Assembly (NCBI GenBank): GCA_041394265.1
Contig: JAWKIO010000004.1
Location: forward strand, 1-5,012
Length of the DNA: 5,012 nt
Direction of reading: 5' to 3'
DNA from: Acidimicrobiales bacterium
GTDB lineage: Bacteria; Actinomycetota; Acidimicrobiia; Acidimicrobiales; SZUA-35
Shown here: piece after piece, positions 1 through 4,497 of the stretch
Layout of the letters: each line of letters starts with the position of its first letter
Numbering within the stretch: position 1 is the first letter of the stretch
Position numbers and translations under genes: made by a program
The notes under the pieces: model-generated
Told to the model about the DNA's origin: nothing
The model's input: the letters and a program-made list of their open reading frames with translations, nothing else
Databases searched by the model: none

Positions 1-172
1 GTTGCTGAGCCACGTGTCGACTGTTCCGGTGTACGCGCGTTGTGCTCGTGCCGTCCGACGCTGATCCCGGCCTTCACGAAGGCGATCAAGGAACCCCATG
101 GCTAACCCCCGCGGTCGAAGGAGGCGATGGTAGGCCGCTCCCGTGATCGGCGGCGACGCTCAACGTGAAGCA
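1..172. other. Left flank of the outer IS, no confident gene
   Basis: I recognise no gene here. On the minus strand an open frame runs from an ATG at 99-97 off the left edge (33 codons, beginning MGFLDRLREGRD), with only a G-run (106-110) as a possible ribosome binding site. Its third-position GC is about 60 percent, lower than in the clear genes of the window, so it is doubtful. On the plus strand, frame 1 is open from base 1 to a TAA at 103-105 and ends in KAIKEPHG; this could be the tail of a gene starting outside the window. Neither matches a family I know. No terminator is evident. Confidence 0.3.
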
Positions 173-184
173 CCCCGGGTTCGG
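173..184 (+). repeat. Terminal inverted repeat of the outer IS, orfB-side end
   Basis: CCCCGGGTTCGG matches the reverse complement of 2838-2849 without mismatch; beyond 12 bp the similarity fades. A partial direct copy, CCCGGGTTCG, recurs at 202-211, so this end has two related motifs that could both be transposase contacts (inference). Confidence 0.65.
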
Positions 185-235
185 TGACTGCTCTGGGGTG
201 TCCCGGGTTCGACGTAGCCGCGATTTCTGGGATCG

Positions 236-719
236 TCAGGCTGCTGTCGTTGGTTCATGTCGAGCTTCGAACTCGACGGGTGTGAGCATTCCTAGCGCGG
301 AGTGTCGCCGCTGGCGGTTGTGGAACACCTCGAGGTACTCGAAGATCGCCGTGGCGAGCTCGACGCGGGTGCTCCAGCGTCGACGGTTGAGGAGCTCGAC
401 CTGCATTCGGCTCCAGAACGACTCGATCATCGCGTTGTCGTAGCAATCGCCCTTCGAGCCCATCGATGGCAGCAGCCCCGAGTCGATCGCCCGGCGGGTG
501 AACGCCCACGACGTGAACTGGGTGCCCTGGTCGCTGTGGATCACGGTCGTGCCCTCCGCTGGCCGGCGGCCGTCGATGGCCATGCCGAGCGCGTTCGTGA
601 CCAGCGCGGCGTTCGGTGACGAGTCGATCGACCAGCCCACGACTCGCCGGGACCAGGCGTCGAGGACCACGCAGCAGTACACCTTGCCTTCGCGGGTCGG
701 ATGTTCGGTGATGTCGGTG
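236..719 (-). pseudogene. IS3-family transposase OrfB (outer IS), C-terminal part
   Basis: This is the catalytic part of the outer transposase, separated from its N-terminal part by the inner IS. In the rejoined 283-residue protein it supplies residues from T124/D125 onward. The first Asp lies in WVTDITEHP (D125), the second in HSDQGTQFTSW (D186) and the Glu in CYDNAMIESFW (E222). There are 35 residues between D186 and E222, the DD(35)E spacing of IS3-family integrase cores. The tail, with FHNRQRRHSALGMLTPVEFE, is the usual IS3 C-terminal region. The stop is TGA-free of further sequence beyond ..EPTTAA at 236. The reading frame stays open upstream into the inner element, but that stretch is antisense to the inner genes and is not transposase. 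The fragment has no start of its own, so it is presumably not expressed as a working enzyme. Confidence 0.92.
717..719. repeat. Target-site duplication GTG, left copy
   Basis: GTG directly precedes the TGA end of the inner IS at 720 and recurs immediately after its other end at 2115-2117. A 3-bp duplication is typical of IS3-family insertion. Removing one copy with the element restores the outer orfB reading frame. Confidence 0.9.
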
Positions 720-750
720 TGAATCGGCCTGGGATCCGCGGGTGCTCCTG
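720..750 (+). repeat. Left terminal inverted repeat of the inner IS
   Basis: It starts TGAATCGGCCTGGG and pairs with the reverse complement of 2084-2114, with 24 of 31 bases identical. The conserved blocks are TCGGCCTGGG and CGGGTGCTC, separated by a variable 5-bp patch. That two-block layout fits separate cleavage and transposase-binding parts (inference). Confidence 0.9.
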
Positions 751-773
751 AACTTGGAAACGAGGATGAGAGC

Positions 774-1115
774 ATGGCAACCAAGAGCGATGGGCGGCGG
801 AGGCCGCAGAAGTACCCGGACGAGCTGCGTGAGCGAGCGGTCCGGATGGTGCAGGAGATCCGTCGTGAGACCGGCGAGTCCCACGGGGTGATCACTCGGG
901 TGGCCCGGGAGCTCGGCGTGGGCACGGAGTCGTTGCGGGGCTGGGTCAACCGCGCCGACATCGACTCGGGCAGGCGTCCGGGCACGACCACGGCCGATGC
1001 CGAGAAGATCGCGAAGCTCGAGCGCGAAGTGAAGGAGCTTCGCCGGGCCAACGACATTCTCAAGGCGGCATCGGTTTTCTTCGCGACCGAGCTCGACGGT
1101 CCCCGGAGGAGGTAA
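774..1115 (+). CDS. IS3-family transposase OrfA (inner IS)
   Basis: A 113-residue DNA-binding subunit of the inner IS transposase. The start YPDELRERAVRMV (residues 14-26) is characteristic of IS3-family OrfA. A helix-turn-helix follows at about residues 37-60 (VARELGVGTESLRGWV), which in this family recognises the terminal repeats. A leucine-zipper-like coiled coil lies at about 79-97, with L82, L89 and L96 seven apart, for multimerisation. The ATG at 774 is preceded by GAGGA (762-766). The gene ends in AGG AGG TAA at 1113-1115. OrfB continues in the -1 frame, so OrfA is probably made both alone, which often acts as an inhibitor in this family, and as the N-terminus of an OrfAB fusion. Confidence 0.93.
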   Translation: MATKSDGRRRPQKYPDELRERAVRMVQEIRRETGESHGVITRVARELGVGTESLRGWVNRADIDSGRRPGTTTADAEKIAKLEREVKELRRANDILKAASVFFATELDGPRRR

Positions 1116-1136
1116 GGCCGCTGACCTCTGAGGAGG
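1073..1136 (+). promoter_or_regulatory. Probable orfA-orfB frameshift or reinitiation zone (inner IS)
   Basis: OrfB lies in the -1 frame and has no ATG near its expected beginning, so a recoding or reinitiation event is needed. The best slip site I see is TTTTC at 1075-1079, where the OrfA codon TTC can re-pair as TTT; it is not a perfect X-XXY-YYZ heptamer. AGGAGG occurs twice, at 1107-1112 (inside the last OrfA codons) and at 1131-1136. The first could act as a Shine-Dalgarno for CTG at 1121 or as a frameshift stimulator. Confidence 0.4.
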
Positions 1137-2071
1137 TTGCTGCGGTTGTTGAGTTCATCGACGCCCACCGGACCAAGGAGTCCGGTGGGCTGCGATGGGG
1201 GGTCGAGCCGATCTGCGCAGTGTTGGAGATCGCCCCCACCACCTACTGGTCGGCCAAGACCCGGCCACCGTGTAAGCGGAAGATCCGAGACGCCGAGCTG
1301 GGACCTGTGATCGAGAAGATCTGGACCGACAACTACTCCGTCTACGGCCGCCGCAAGCTCGCCAAGGCGGTCCGCCGAGCCGGGCTCGATGTTGGCCGTG
1401 ACCAGGTTGCCCGGCTGATGCGCGAGCACGGGATCCGAGGAGCGTCGCGTGAGAAGAAGCGCTTCACCACCCACGCTGATCCGGCCGCGGTCCGCGCCCC
1501 GGATCTGGTGAAGCGGAACTTCACAGCCGACGCTCCCGACCGTCTGTGGGTGGCGGACTTCACCTACTGCTCGACGTGGTCCGGTGTGGTCTACGTGGCG
1601 TTCGTGATCGACGTGTTCTCCCGGCGGATCGTCGGCTGGAAAGCAGCACGCACCATGCACGCCAGCCTCGTGGTCGACGCACTGGACATGGCCGCCTGGG
1701 CCCGCCGGGGATCGAGCCTCGAGGGCCTGATCTGCCACCACGACGCCGGGTCGCAATACACGTCCATCGCCCACACCGACCGCGTCGCCGAGCTCGGAGC
1801 CCGAGCCTCGATCGGCACCGTCGGCGACAGCTTCGATAACGCGATGGCCGAAGCGGTCAACGCGCTCTACAAGACCGAGCTCCACCGCAACCCCGCCGCC
1901 CTGGCCGCCAACGGCGGCCACTGGAAGGGCCTCGACGACCTCGAGATCGCCACCTGCCGCTGGGTCTCCTGGTTCAACGAGAACCGCCTCCACAGCGAGC
2001 TCGGAGACGCCACCCCAGCAGAGGTCGAAGCAGCCCACTACCGTGCCCTCGCTCAGGCCGACGCGGCCTGA
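1121..2071 (+). CDS. IS3-family transposase OrfB, integrase core (inner IS)
   Basis: Catalytic subunit of the inner IS. It begins with the IS3-typical lead (VEFIDAH...GVEPICAVLEIAPTTYW), then an HTH_21-like region (RDAELGPVIEKIW...VYGRRKLAKAVRRAGL), then an rve/RNase H-like core. Counting from the GTG at 1220, the catalytic triad is D113 (WVADFTY), D175 (CHHDAGSQYTS) and E211 (NAMAEAVNALYK), with 35 residues between the last two. The C-terminal WFNENRLHSELGDATPAEVE completes the family pattern. GTG 1220 would discard conserved residues, so translation must enter earlier. Either CTG at 1121 is used, 8 nt after AGGAGG (giving 316 residues), or a -1 frameshift from orfA produces a fusion of roughly 430 residues. 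The chosen start is therefore provisional; the product call is firm. Confidence 0.92.
   Translation: MTSEEVAAVVEFIDAHRTKESGGLRWGVEPICAVLEIAPTTYWSAKTRPPCKRKIRDAELGPVIEKIWTDNYSVYGRRKLAKAVRRAGLDVGRDQVARLMREHGIRGASREKKRFTTHADPAAVRAPDLVKRNFTADAPDRLWVADFTYCSTWSGVVYVAFVIDVFSRRIVGWKAARTMHASLVVDALDMAAWARRGSSLEGLICHHDAGSQYTSIAHTDRVAELGARASIGTVGDSFDNAMAEAVNALYKTELHRNPAALAANGGHWKGLDDLEIATCRWVSWFNENRLHSELGDATPAEVEAAHYRALAQADAA
1163..1190 (+). promoter_or_regulatory. Strong stem-loop inside the start of inner orfB
   Basis: GCCCACCGGAC (1163-1173) pairs perfectly with GTCCGGTGGGC (1180-1190) around the 6-nt loop CAAGGA. It lies 48 nt after the OrfA stop and has no following T-run, so it is not a standard terminator. 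It could modulate frameshifting or translation of orfB (inference). It encodes the AHRTKESGGL stretch. Confidence 0.6.
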
Positions 2072-2083
2072 GAAAACCAACCC

Positions 2084-2114
2084 GACGAGCACCCGTCAAA
2101 CCCAGGCCGAATCA
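2084..2114 (-). repeat. Right terminal inverted repeat of the inner IS
   Basis: Its reverse complement starts TGATTCGGCCTGGG and matches 24 of 31 bases of 720-750. The minus-strand frame of the outer orfB runs into it and reaches a TGA after SAWV, at 2096. Confidence 0.9.
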
Positions 2115-2117
2115 GTG
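2115..2117. repeat. Target-site duplication GTG, right copy
   Basis: Directly abuts the inner IS end at 2114 and matches 717-719. Together they define the insertion point inside outer orfB. Confidence 0.9.
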
Positions 2118-2485
2118 ACCCACAGCTCGTTCGCCTGCGAGCGGCCGAAGTCGCGGGTCACCAGATCCGATGAGGTCGCCACGTTCGCGACCCGTCGGAA
2201 CTTGGGCCGGCCGGTGATGCCTTGCAGACCGGCTCGGCGCATCAACAGCTCGACGGCGTTGTGGCCCACCGCGATGCCGTGACCCATCGTGAGCTCGGCA
2301 TGGACCCTCCGTGCGCCGTAGGTGCCACGCGAGTCGAGGTGGACCTGGCGGATCGCGTCGGTCAGCCAGGCATGGCGAACCGACCGCGCTGACGGCGCTC
2401 GTTTGCGCCGCTGGAAGAACCCCGAGACCGAGATCCCGAGCACTCGACACGAGGTCTGCACCGGCAGGCCCTCGGCGGCCATCAC
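2115..2485 (-). pseudogene. IS3-family transposase OrfB (outer IS), N-terminal part
   Basis: This encodes residues 1 to about 124 of the outer OrfB. It begins at GTG 2485, which overlaps the OrfA stop (GTGA), followed at once by ATG 2482. LPVQTSCRVLGISVSGFFQRRKR and the HTH_21-like VHLDSRGTYGARRVHAEL are standard for IS3 OrfB. It reads NELWVT up to the insertion and then, out of the inner terminal repeat, D-SAWV and a stop at 2096. All three catalytic residues lie on the separated part (236-719), so any product would be inactive. With the inner IS removed, 2485-2115 joins 716-236 as 852 nt with no frame disturbance, so the gene was intact until the insertion. It could still make a truncated OrfAB protein that binds DNA but cannot cut (inference). 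Confidence 0.92.
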
Positions 2486-2512
2486 GTCGGCGGCCGCGAA
2501 CCGCCTTTTGGG
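2475..2512 (-). promoter_or_regulatory. Programmed -1 frameshift signal of the outer IS (CCCAAAA plus stem)
   Basis: On the minus strand the heptamer C-CCA-AAA (2512-2506) sits in the OrfA frame as an X-XXY-YYZ slip site at P93-K94. A shift by -1 gives AGG CGG TTC.. and runs straight into OrfB without a stop. After an 8-nt spacer, GCGGCC (2497-2492) can pair with GGCCGC (2480-2475) around an 11-nt loop that holds the OrfB GTG and half of the ATG. Heptamer, spacer and stem match known bacterial -1 signals. The original fusion would be 384 residues. Confidence 0.75.
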
Positions 2513-2787
2513 TCCGCCGACTCCTTCAGGAGCTCGCTGGCTCGCCGGTGCACCGCCAGCTCCGACTCGAGCTCGCGGATCTTCTTGCGGGCAGCGGCCA
2601 GTTCGGCACGCTCGCCGGTGCTCAGCCCCGGCTCCACGCCCCGGTCAACACGGTCCTGGCGACGCCAGTTGTAGACCGTCTGATCCGAGATCCCGAGATC
2701 CCTGGCGATGTCCGCTATCGGCCGTCCAGCGTCGACCAGATCAAGTACCCGACGCCGGAACTCGGCCGGGTATCCCTTCCTTCCCAT
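2482..2787 (-). CDS. IS3-family transposase OrfA (outer IS)
   Basis: A 101-residue DNA-binding subunit. It starts MGRKGYPAEFRRRVLDLV, followed by a helix-turn-helix at about residues 21-43 (IADIARDLGISDQTVYNW) and a coiled coil from about 60 to 88 (L63, I70 and L77 spaced by seven). The ATG at 2787 is 4 nt from a strong AGGAGGA (2793-2799), so the start is secure. Its TGA (2484-2482) overlaps the GTG of orfB. The reading frame is intact and can still be translated. Because orfB is broken downstream, its remaining products are OrfA itself and a frameshifted, truncated fusion. In IS3 elements such products can bind the ends and inhibit transposition, so this copy may repress relatives in trans (inference). 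Confidence 0.93.
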   Translation of the reverse strand: MGRKGYPAEFRRRVLDLVDAGRPIADIARDLGISDQTVYNWRRQDRVDRGVEPGLSTGERAELAAARKKIRELESELAVHRRASELLKESADPKGGSRPPT

Positions 2788-2789
2788 GG

Positions 2790-2806
2790 TGTCCTCCTAG
2801 AGGACA
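2790..2806 (-). promoter_or_regulatory. Hairpin sequestering the orfA ribosome binding site (outer IS)
   Basis: On the minus-strand RNA, UGUCCUC and GAGGACA form a perfect 7-bp stem around the loop UAG. The 3' arm plus loop carries the Shine-Dalgarno AGGAGGA of orfA, just before the ATG at 2787. Such hairpins are known in several IS elements, where they hide the start from read-through transcripts coming from outside. Confidence 0.6.
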
Positions 2807-2812
2807 ACACCC

Positions 2813-2828
2813 CAAGAATCCAAGAATC
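2813..2828 (+). repeat. Tandem octamer CAAGAATC x2 near the outer IS end
   Basis: Two exact adjacent copies (2813-2820 and 2821-2828) lie between the terminal repeat and orfA of the outer IS. They could be a transposase binding site or a simple slippage duplication. Confidence 0.6.
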
Positions 2829-2837
2829 CCGACTCCG

Positions 2838-2849
2838 CCGAACCCGGGG
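2838..2849 (-). repeat. Terminal inverted repeat of the outer IS, orfA-side end
   Basis: The reverse complement reads CCCCGGGTTCGG and is identical to 173-184. The next outward bases on this strand give TG before CCCC, as IS3 ends often do, but the other end has CA at that place. The true tip may be here or a few bases further out. Confidence 0.65.
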
Positions 2850-3137
2850 CAGACCATGTGGCGTTGGCCTTGGCGGACCGCGGCGTCGAGGTCCTGGCGC
2901 ATTGCGCCACGCTTATGAGCGCGCCTGTCGTACTGCAGATGATCCAGCGGAACGCCAGCTCGGGCGCGAAAGGGCCCAGGCAGCGCCGCCAGCCGGCGTT
3001 CCAAGCCGTCTCAACTGCCCCGTTGCTACGGTCCGAGAGCCCGCGGGAGGGGGTCTGTCAGTTCAGCGTGGTGCGGGGGGTCGAGGCGACTGGGCCCGAC
3101 CGCTCCGCGGGGCGCGATCGTCTCGTGCGGTGGCGGA
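2850..3137. other. Right flank of the outer IS, no recognised gene
   Basis: 288 bp between the IS end and the ABM gene. Frames are open on both strands for short stretches (for example plus-strand LALADRGVEVLAHCATLM near 2862), but none resembles a family I know or has a convincing start. A gene broken by the outer IS could be decaying here; joining it to bases 1-172 did not give a sensible protein in the frames I tried. No clear terminator for the ABM gene is seen below 3138. Confidence 0.4.
2895..2909. repeat. Short perfect palindrome TGGCGCA-T-TGCGCCA
   Basis: Two 7-bp arms surround a single T. The gap is too small for a relaxed hairpin; it has the form of a protein-binding dyad. No promoter or gene start is evident beside it, so its role is unknown. 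Confidence 0.4.
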
Positions 3138-3449
3138 CTACGGGAGCTTGGACGCGAGGACGTCGGCCGGCAGGATCTCGGGCGCTGCGCCGAGGAGCTG
3201 CTGGTTGGCCATCAGGGCTTCGACGATGGCGCCGTTGGCGTGGGTGTCGCGAGCGGACTCGTCGGGAAATGCGTCGAAGATCCAGAAGGTGTCGGGGTGG
3301 GTTCGGACCGCGAACCAGACGATCGTTCCTTCTTCATCGTTGGCGAGTTCGACAGCGCTGGCGAGCAGATCGCCGAGCGCGTCGTGCTGTCCATCGGCCG
3401 CGACGATCTTGGCGACGAAGGCGTACGGGAGTGATGTGGGTGTGGACAC
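3138..3449 (-). CDS. Antibiotic-biosynthesis-monooxygenase (ABM) domain protein
   Basis: A 103-residue single-domain protein of the dimeric ferredoxin-like-fold ABM superfamily (relatives include YgiN and ActVA-Orf6), which often oxidise quinols or aromatic compounds without a bound cofactor. The first strand is YAFVAKIVAADGQHDALGDLL (about residues 9-29). The family-typical core is HPDTFWIFDAFPDESARDTH (51-70), followed by the helix ANGAIVEALM. Length and layout match stand-alone ABM proteins. I chose GTG 3449 because AAGGAGA (3455-3461) lies 5 nt upstream and the family starts here; a longer frame reaching 3539 would only add promoter DNA. The substrate cannot be told from sequence, and the domain is also found in proteins with no proven enzymatic activity. 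It diverges from the GlxA-type regulator, which may control it. Confidence 0.85.
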   Translation of the reverse strand: MSTPTSLPYAFVAKIVAADGQHDALGDLLASAVELANDEEGTIVWFAVRTHPDTFWIFDAFPDESARDTHANGAIVEALMANQQLLGAAPEILPADVLASKLP

Positions 3450-3457
3450 GGTGGTCT

Positions 3458-3508
3458 CCTTGCTTGCGGGGTTGTTCGTATGAGGAGTCCAACGTACGAC
3501 AAGCAAGG
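3458..3508. promoter_or_regulatory. Nested inverted repeats between divergent genes, candidate operator
   Basis: The outer pair is CCTTGCTTG (3458-3466) and CAAGCAAGG (3500-3508), a perfect 9-bp inverted repeat spaced by 33 bp. Inside it, TCGTA (3476-3480) and TACGA (3495-3499) form a second pair spaced by 14 bp, flanked by TTGT and CAA. The left outer arm overlaps the ABM Shine-Dalgarno. The position suggests binding sites for the neighbouring regulator (inference). Confidence 0.5.
3475..3502 (-). promoter_or_regulatory. Candidate promoter of the ABM gene
   Basis: On the minus strand TTGTCG (3502-3497) and TACGAA (3480-3475) are separated by 16 bp and lie 25 to 53 bp before the GTG. Both hexamers are imperfect against the sigma-70 type consensus. 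They coincide with the inner inverted repeat arms, where a bound protein would block polymerase. Confidence 0.35.
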
Positions 3509-3542
3509 GGGCGGTGGGGAGTGGCGCATACGGCAGCATTGC

Positions 3543-3548
3543 TACCGT
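3543..3548 (+). promoter_or_regulatory. Candidate -10 element for a leaderless regulator mRNA
   Basis: TACCGT fits the TANNNT form of actinobacterial -10 elements and ends 7 nt before the ATG at 3556. That spacing would put the transcription start at or next to the A of the ATG. No Shine-Dalgarno precedes the ATG, which agrees with leaderless translation. I see no clear -35. Confidence 0.45.
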
Positions 3549-3555
3549 TCACGCC

Positions 3556-4497
3556 ATGCGTTTCGGACTGATCGCGCTCGATGGCTGCTTCGGCTCGGCG
3601 GTCGCGTCGGTGATCGACATCGTGCGGGTGGCCGACGGAGTCCGCGGCGATGTCGACCCACACATCGACCCGATCGAACTCGCCATCATCGGACCGAAGC
3701 GACGGGTGACCACGACGACATCGATGACCCTGTCGGTGGAGCACCCGCTGTCCGAGTCCGGCGACTTCGACGTCGTCATCGTCCCTGCGCTTGGAACCCT
3801 CACCGCCGCCGCCACCAACGACGCGCTGCAGAGCCGAAATGCTCGTTCGGTCATCGAGTCACTCGCGCGGCTCGACGACGCGACCACCCAGATCGCTGCG
3901 GCGTGTACCGGCGTGTTCACCGTCGCCGAGACCGGACGGATGCACCACCGGCGGGCGACGACCAGCTGGTTCCTGGGGCCCGAGTTCCGAACGCGCTATC
4001 CGACCGTCGACCTCGATCTCGACACCATGGTCGTGGTCGACGGAAACCTCATCACCGCCGGCGCCGCCTTCGCCCACATCGACCTCGCACTCTCACTCGT
4101 GCGATCGATCAGCCCCGACCTGGCCCAGCACGTCGCCAAACTGCTCCTCATCGACGAGCGCCCGTCGCAGGCGGCCTTCGCCGCCTACGAACACCTCCGC
4201 CACGATGACCCGATCGTCGTCGAGTTCGAACGCCTCGTGCGCGCCCGCCTCGACGAACCGCTCGACATCGCGTCCGTCGCGCAGTCGCTCGGCACCAGCC
4301 GGCGCACCCTCGAACGACGAGTCCGCTCGGCACTCAACCTCACTCCGCTCGGCTTCGTCCAACGTCTTCGCATCGAACGGGCTCGGCATCTCTCGGCAAC
4401 CACCGACCTCAACTCCGCCGAGATCGCCATGCGGGTCGGCTACGCAAACGCCGAGACACTCCGCTCCCTCCTGCGCAGACAACGACGCCGATCGTGA
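3556..4497 (+). CDS. GlxA-family transcriptional regulator (DJ-1/PfpI-like plus AraC HTH)
   Basis: A 313-residue cytoplasmic regulator. Residues 1 to about 190 are a DJ-1/PfpI (class I glutamine amidotransferase-like) sensor domain: FDVVIVPALG (71-80), the nucleophile-elbow AACTGVFTVAETG with C117, RRATTSWFLGPEF (132-144) and VDGNLITAGAAFAHIDLALSLV (161-182). Residues about 220-310 are an AraC/XylS DNA-binding domain with two helix-turn-helices: DIASVAQSLGTSRRTLERRV (237-256) and AEIAMRVGYANAETLRSLLRR (288-308). The protein ends soon after the second one, RRQRRRS, slightly short of the usual C-terminal helix. In GlxA relatives the first domain senses a small molecule and is not a peptidase. 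ATG 3556 is preferred over an upstream GTG at 3514 because it begins the conserved first strand. It probably controls the divergent ABM gene and itself; the ligand is unknown. Confidence 0.92.
   Translation: MRFGLIALDGCFGSAVASVIDIVRVADGVRGDVDPHIDPIELAIIGPKRRVTTTTSMTLSVEHPLSESGDFDVVIVPALGTLTAAATNDALQSRNARSVIESLARLDDATTQIAAACTGVFTVAETGRMHHRRATTSWFLGPEFRTRYPTVDLDLDTMVVVDGNLITAGAAFAHIDLALSLVRSISPDLAQHVAKLLLIDERPSQAAFAAYEHLRHDDPIVVEFERLVRARLDEPLDIASVAQSLGTSRRTLERRVRSALNLTPLGFVQRLRIERARHLSATTDLNSAEIAMRVGYANAETLRSLLRRQRRRS

Larger units (their letters stand above)
720..2114 (+). mobile_element. Inner IS3-family insertion sequence, complete (1395 bp)
   Basis: Both ends begin 5'-TGA and form an imperfect inverted repeat with 24 of 31 positions identical. 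A GTG target duplication flanks it. Inside are orfA (774-1115) and orfB in the -1 frame (ending 2071), with 54 bp before orfA and 43 bp after orfB. All DDE residues are present, so nothing visible prevents it from being active. It lies in the orientation opposite to the outer IS. Its transposase differs from the outer one in sequence, so this is an insertion by a different IS, not a self-duplication. Confidence 0.95.
173..2849 (-). mobile_element. Outer IS3-family insertion sequence, interrupted by the inner IS
   Basis: The element reads on the minus strand: orfA (2787-2482), then orfB (2485 to 2115, continuing at 719 down to 236). Together these encode a typical two-frame IS3 transposase with a helix-turn-helix, a coiled coil and a DD(35)E integrase core. 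A 12-bp perfect inverted repeat (CCCCGGGTTCGG, at 173-184 and reverse-complemented at 2838-2849) marks the approximate ends. It lies 63 bp beyond the orfB stop and 62 bp beyond the orfA start, a symmetry that suits true IS ends. Without the inner element and one target duplication (1398 bp) the element is about 1279 bp, normal for the family. The exact outer boundary is uncertain: only a dinucleotide CA flanks both sides, and no 3-4 bp duplication is visible. The copy cannot be autonomous because its orfB is split. Confidence 0.85.

Noticed and set aside
127..168. Short plus-strand frame MVGRSRDRRRRST after AAGGAGG
   Set aside because: The purine-rich site is only 2 nt from the ATG, and the 13-residue product has no recognisable features.
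236..2092. A single 618-codon minus-strand open frame
   Set aside because: Only its C-terminal part (719-236) is transposase. The rest is antisense to the inner IS genes and open only because of high GC; it joins two unrelated elements.
2311..3483. A 390-codon plus-strand open frame
   Set aside because: It runs antisense through outer orfA/orfB and then antisense through the ABM gene, with Arg/Pro/Ser-rich low-complexity sequence; a GC-rich shadow.
3450..3539. Longer N-terminus for the ABM protein
   Set aside because: The upstream part lies in promoter DNA; GTG 3449 has a well-spaced AAGGAGA and gives the normal family length.
3514..3555. GTG 3514 as start of the regulator
   Set aside because: The purine run before it is only 2 nt away, and the extra 14 residues are unlike the family; ATG 3556 starts the first conserved strand.
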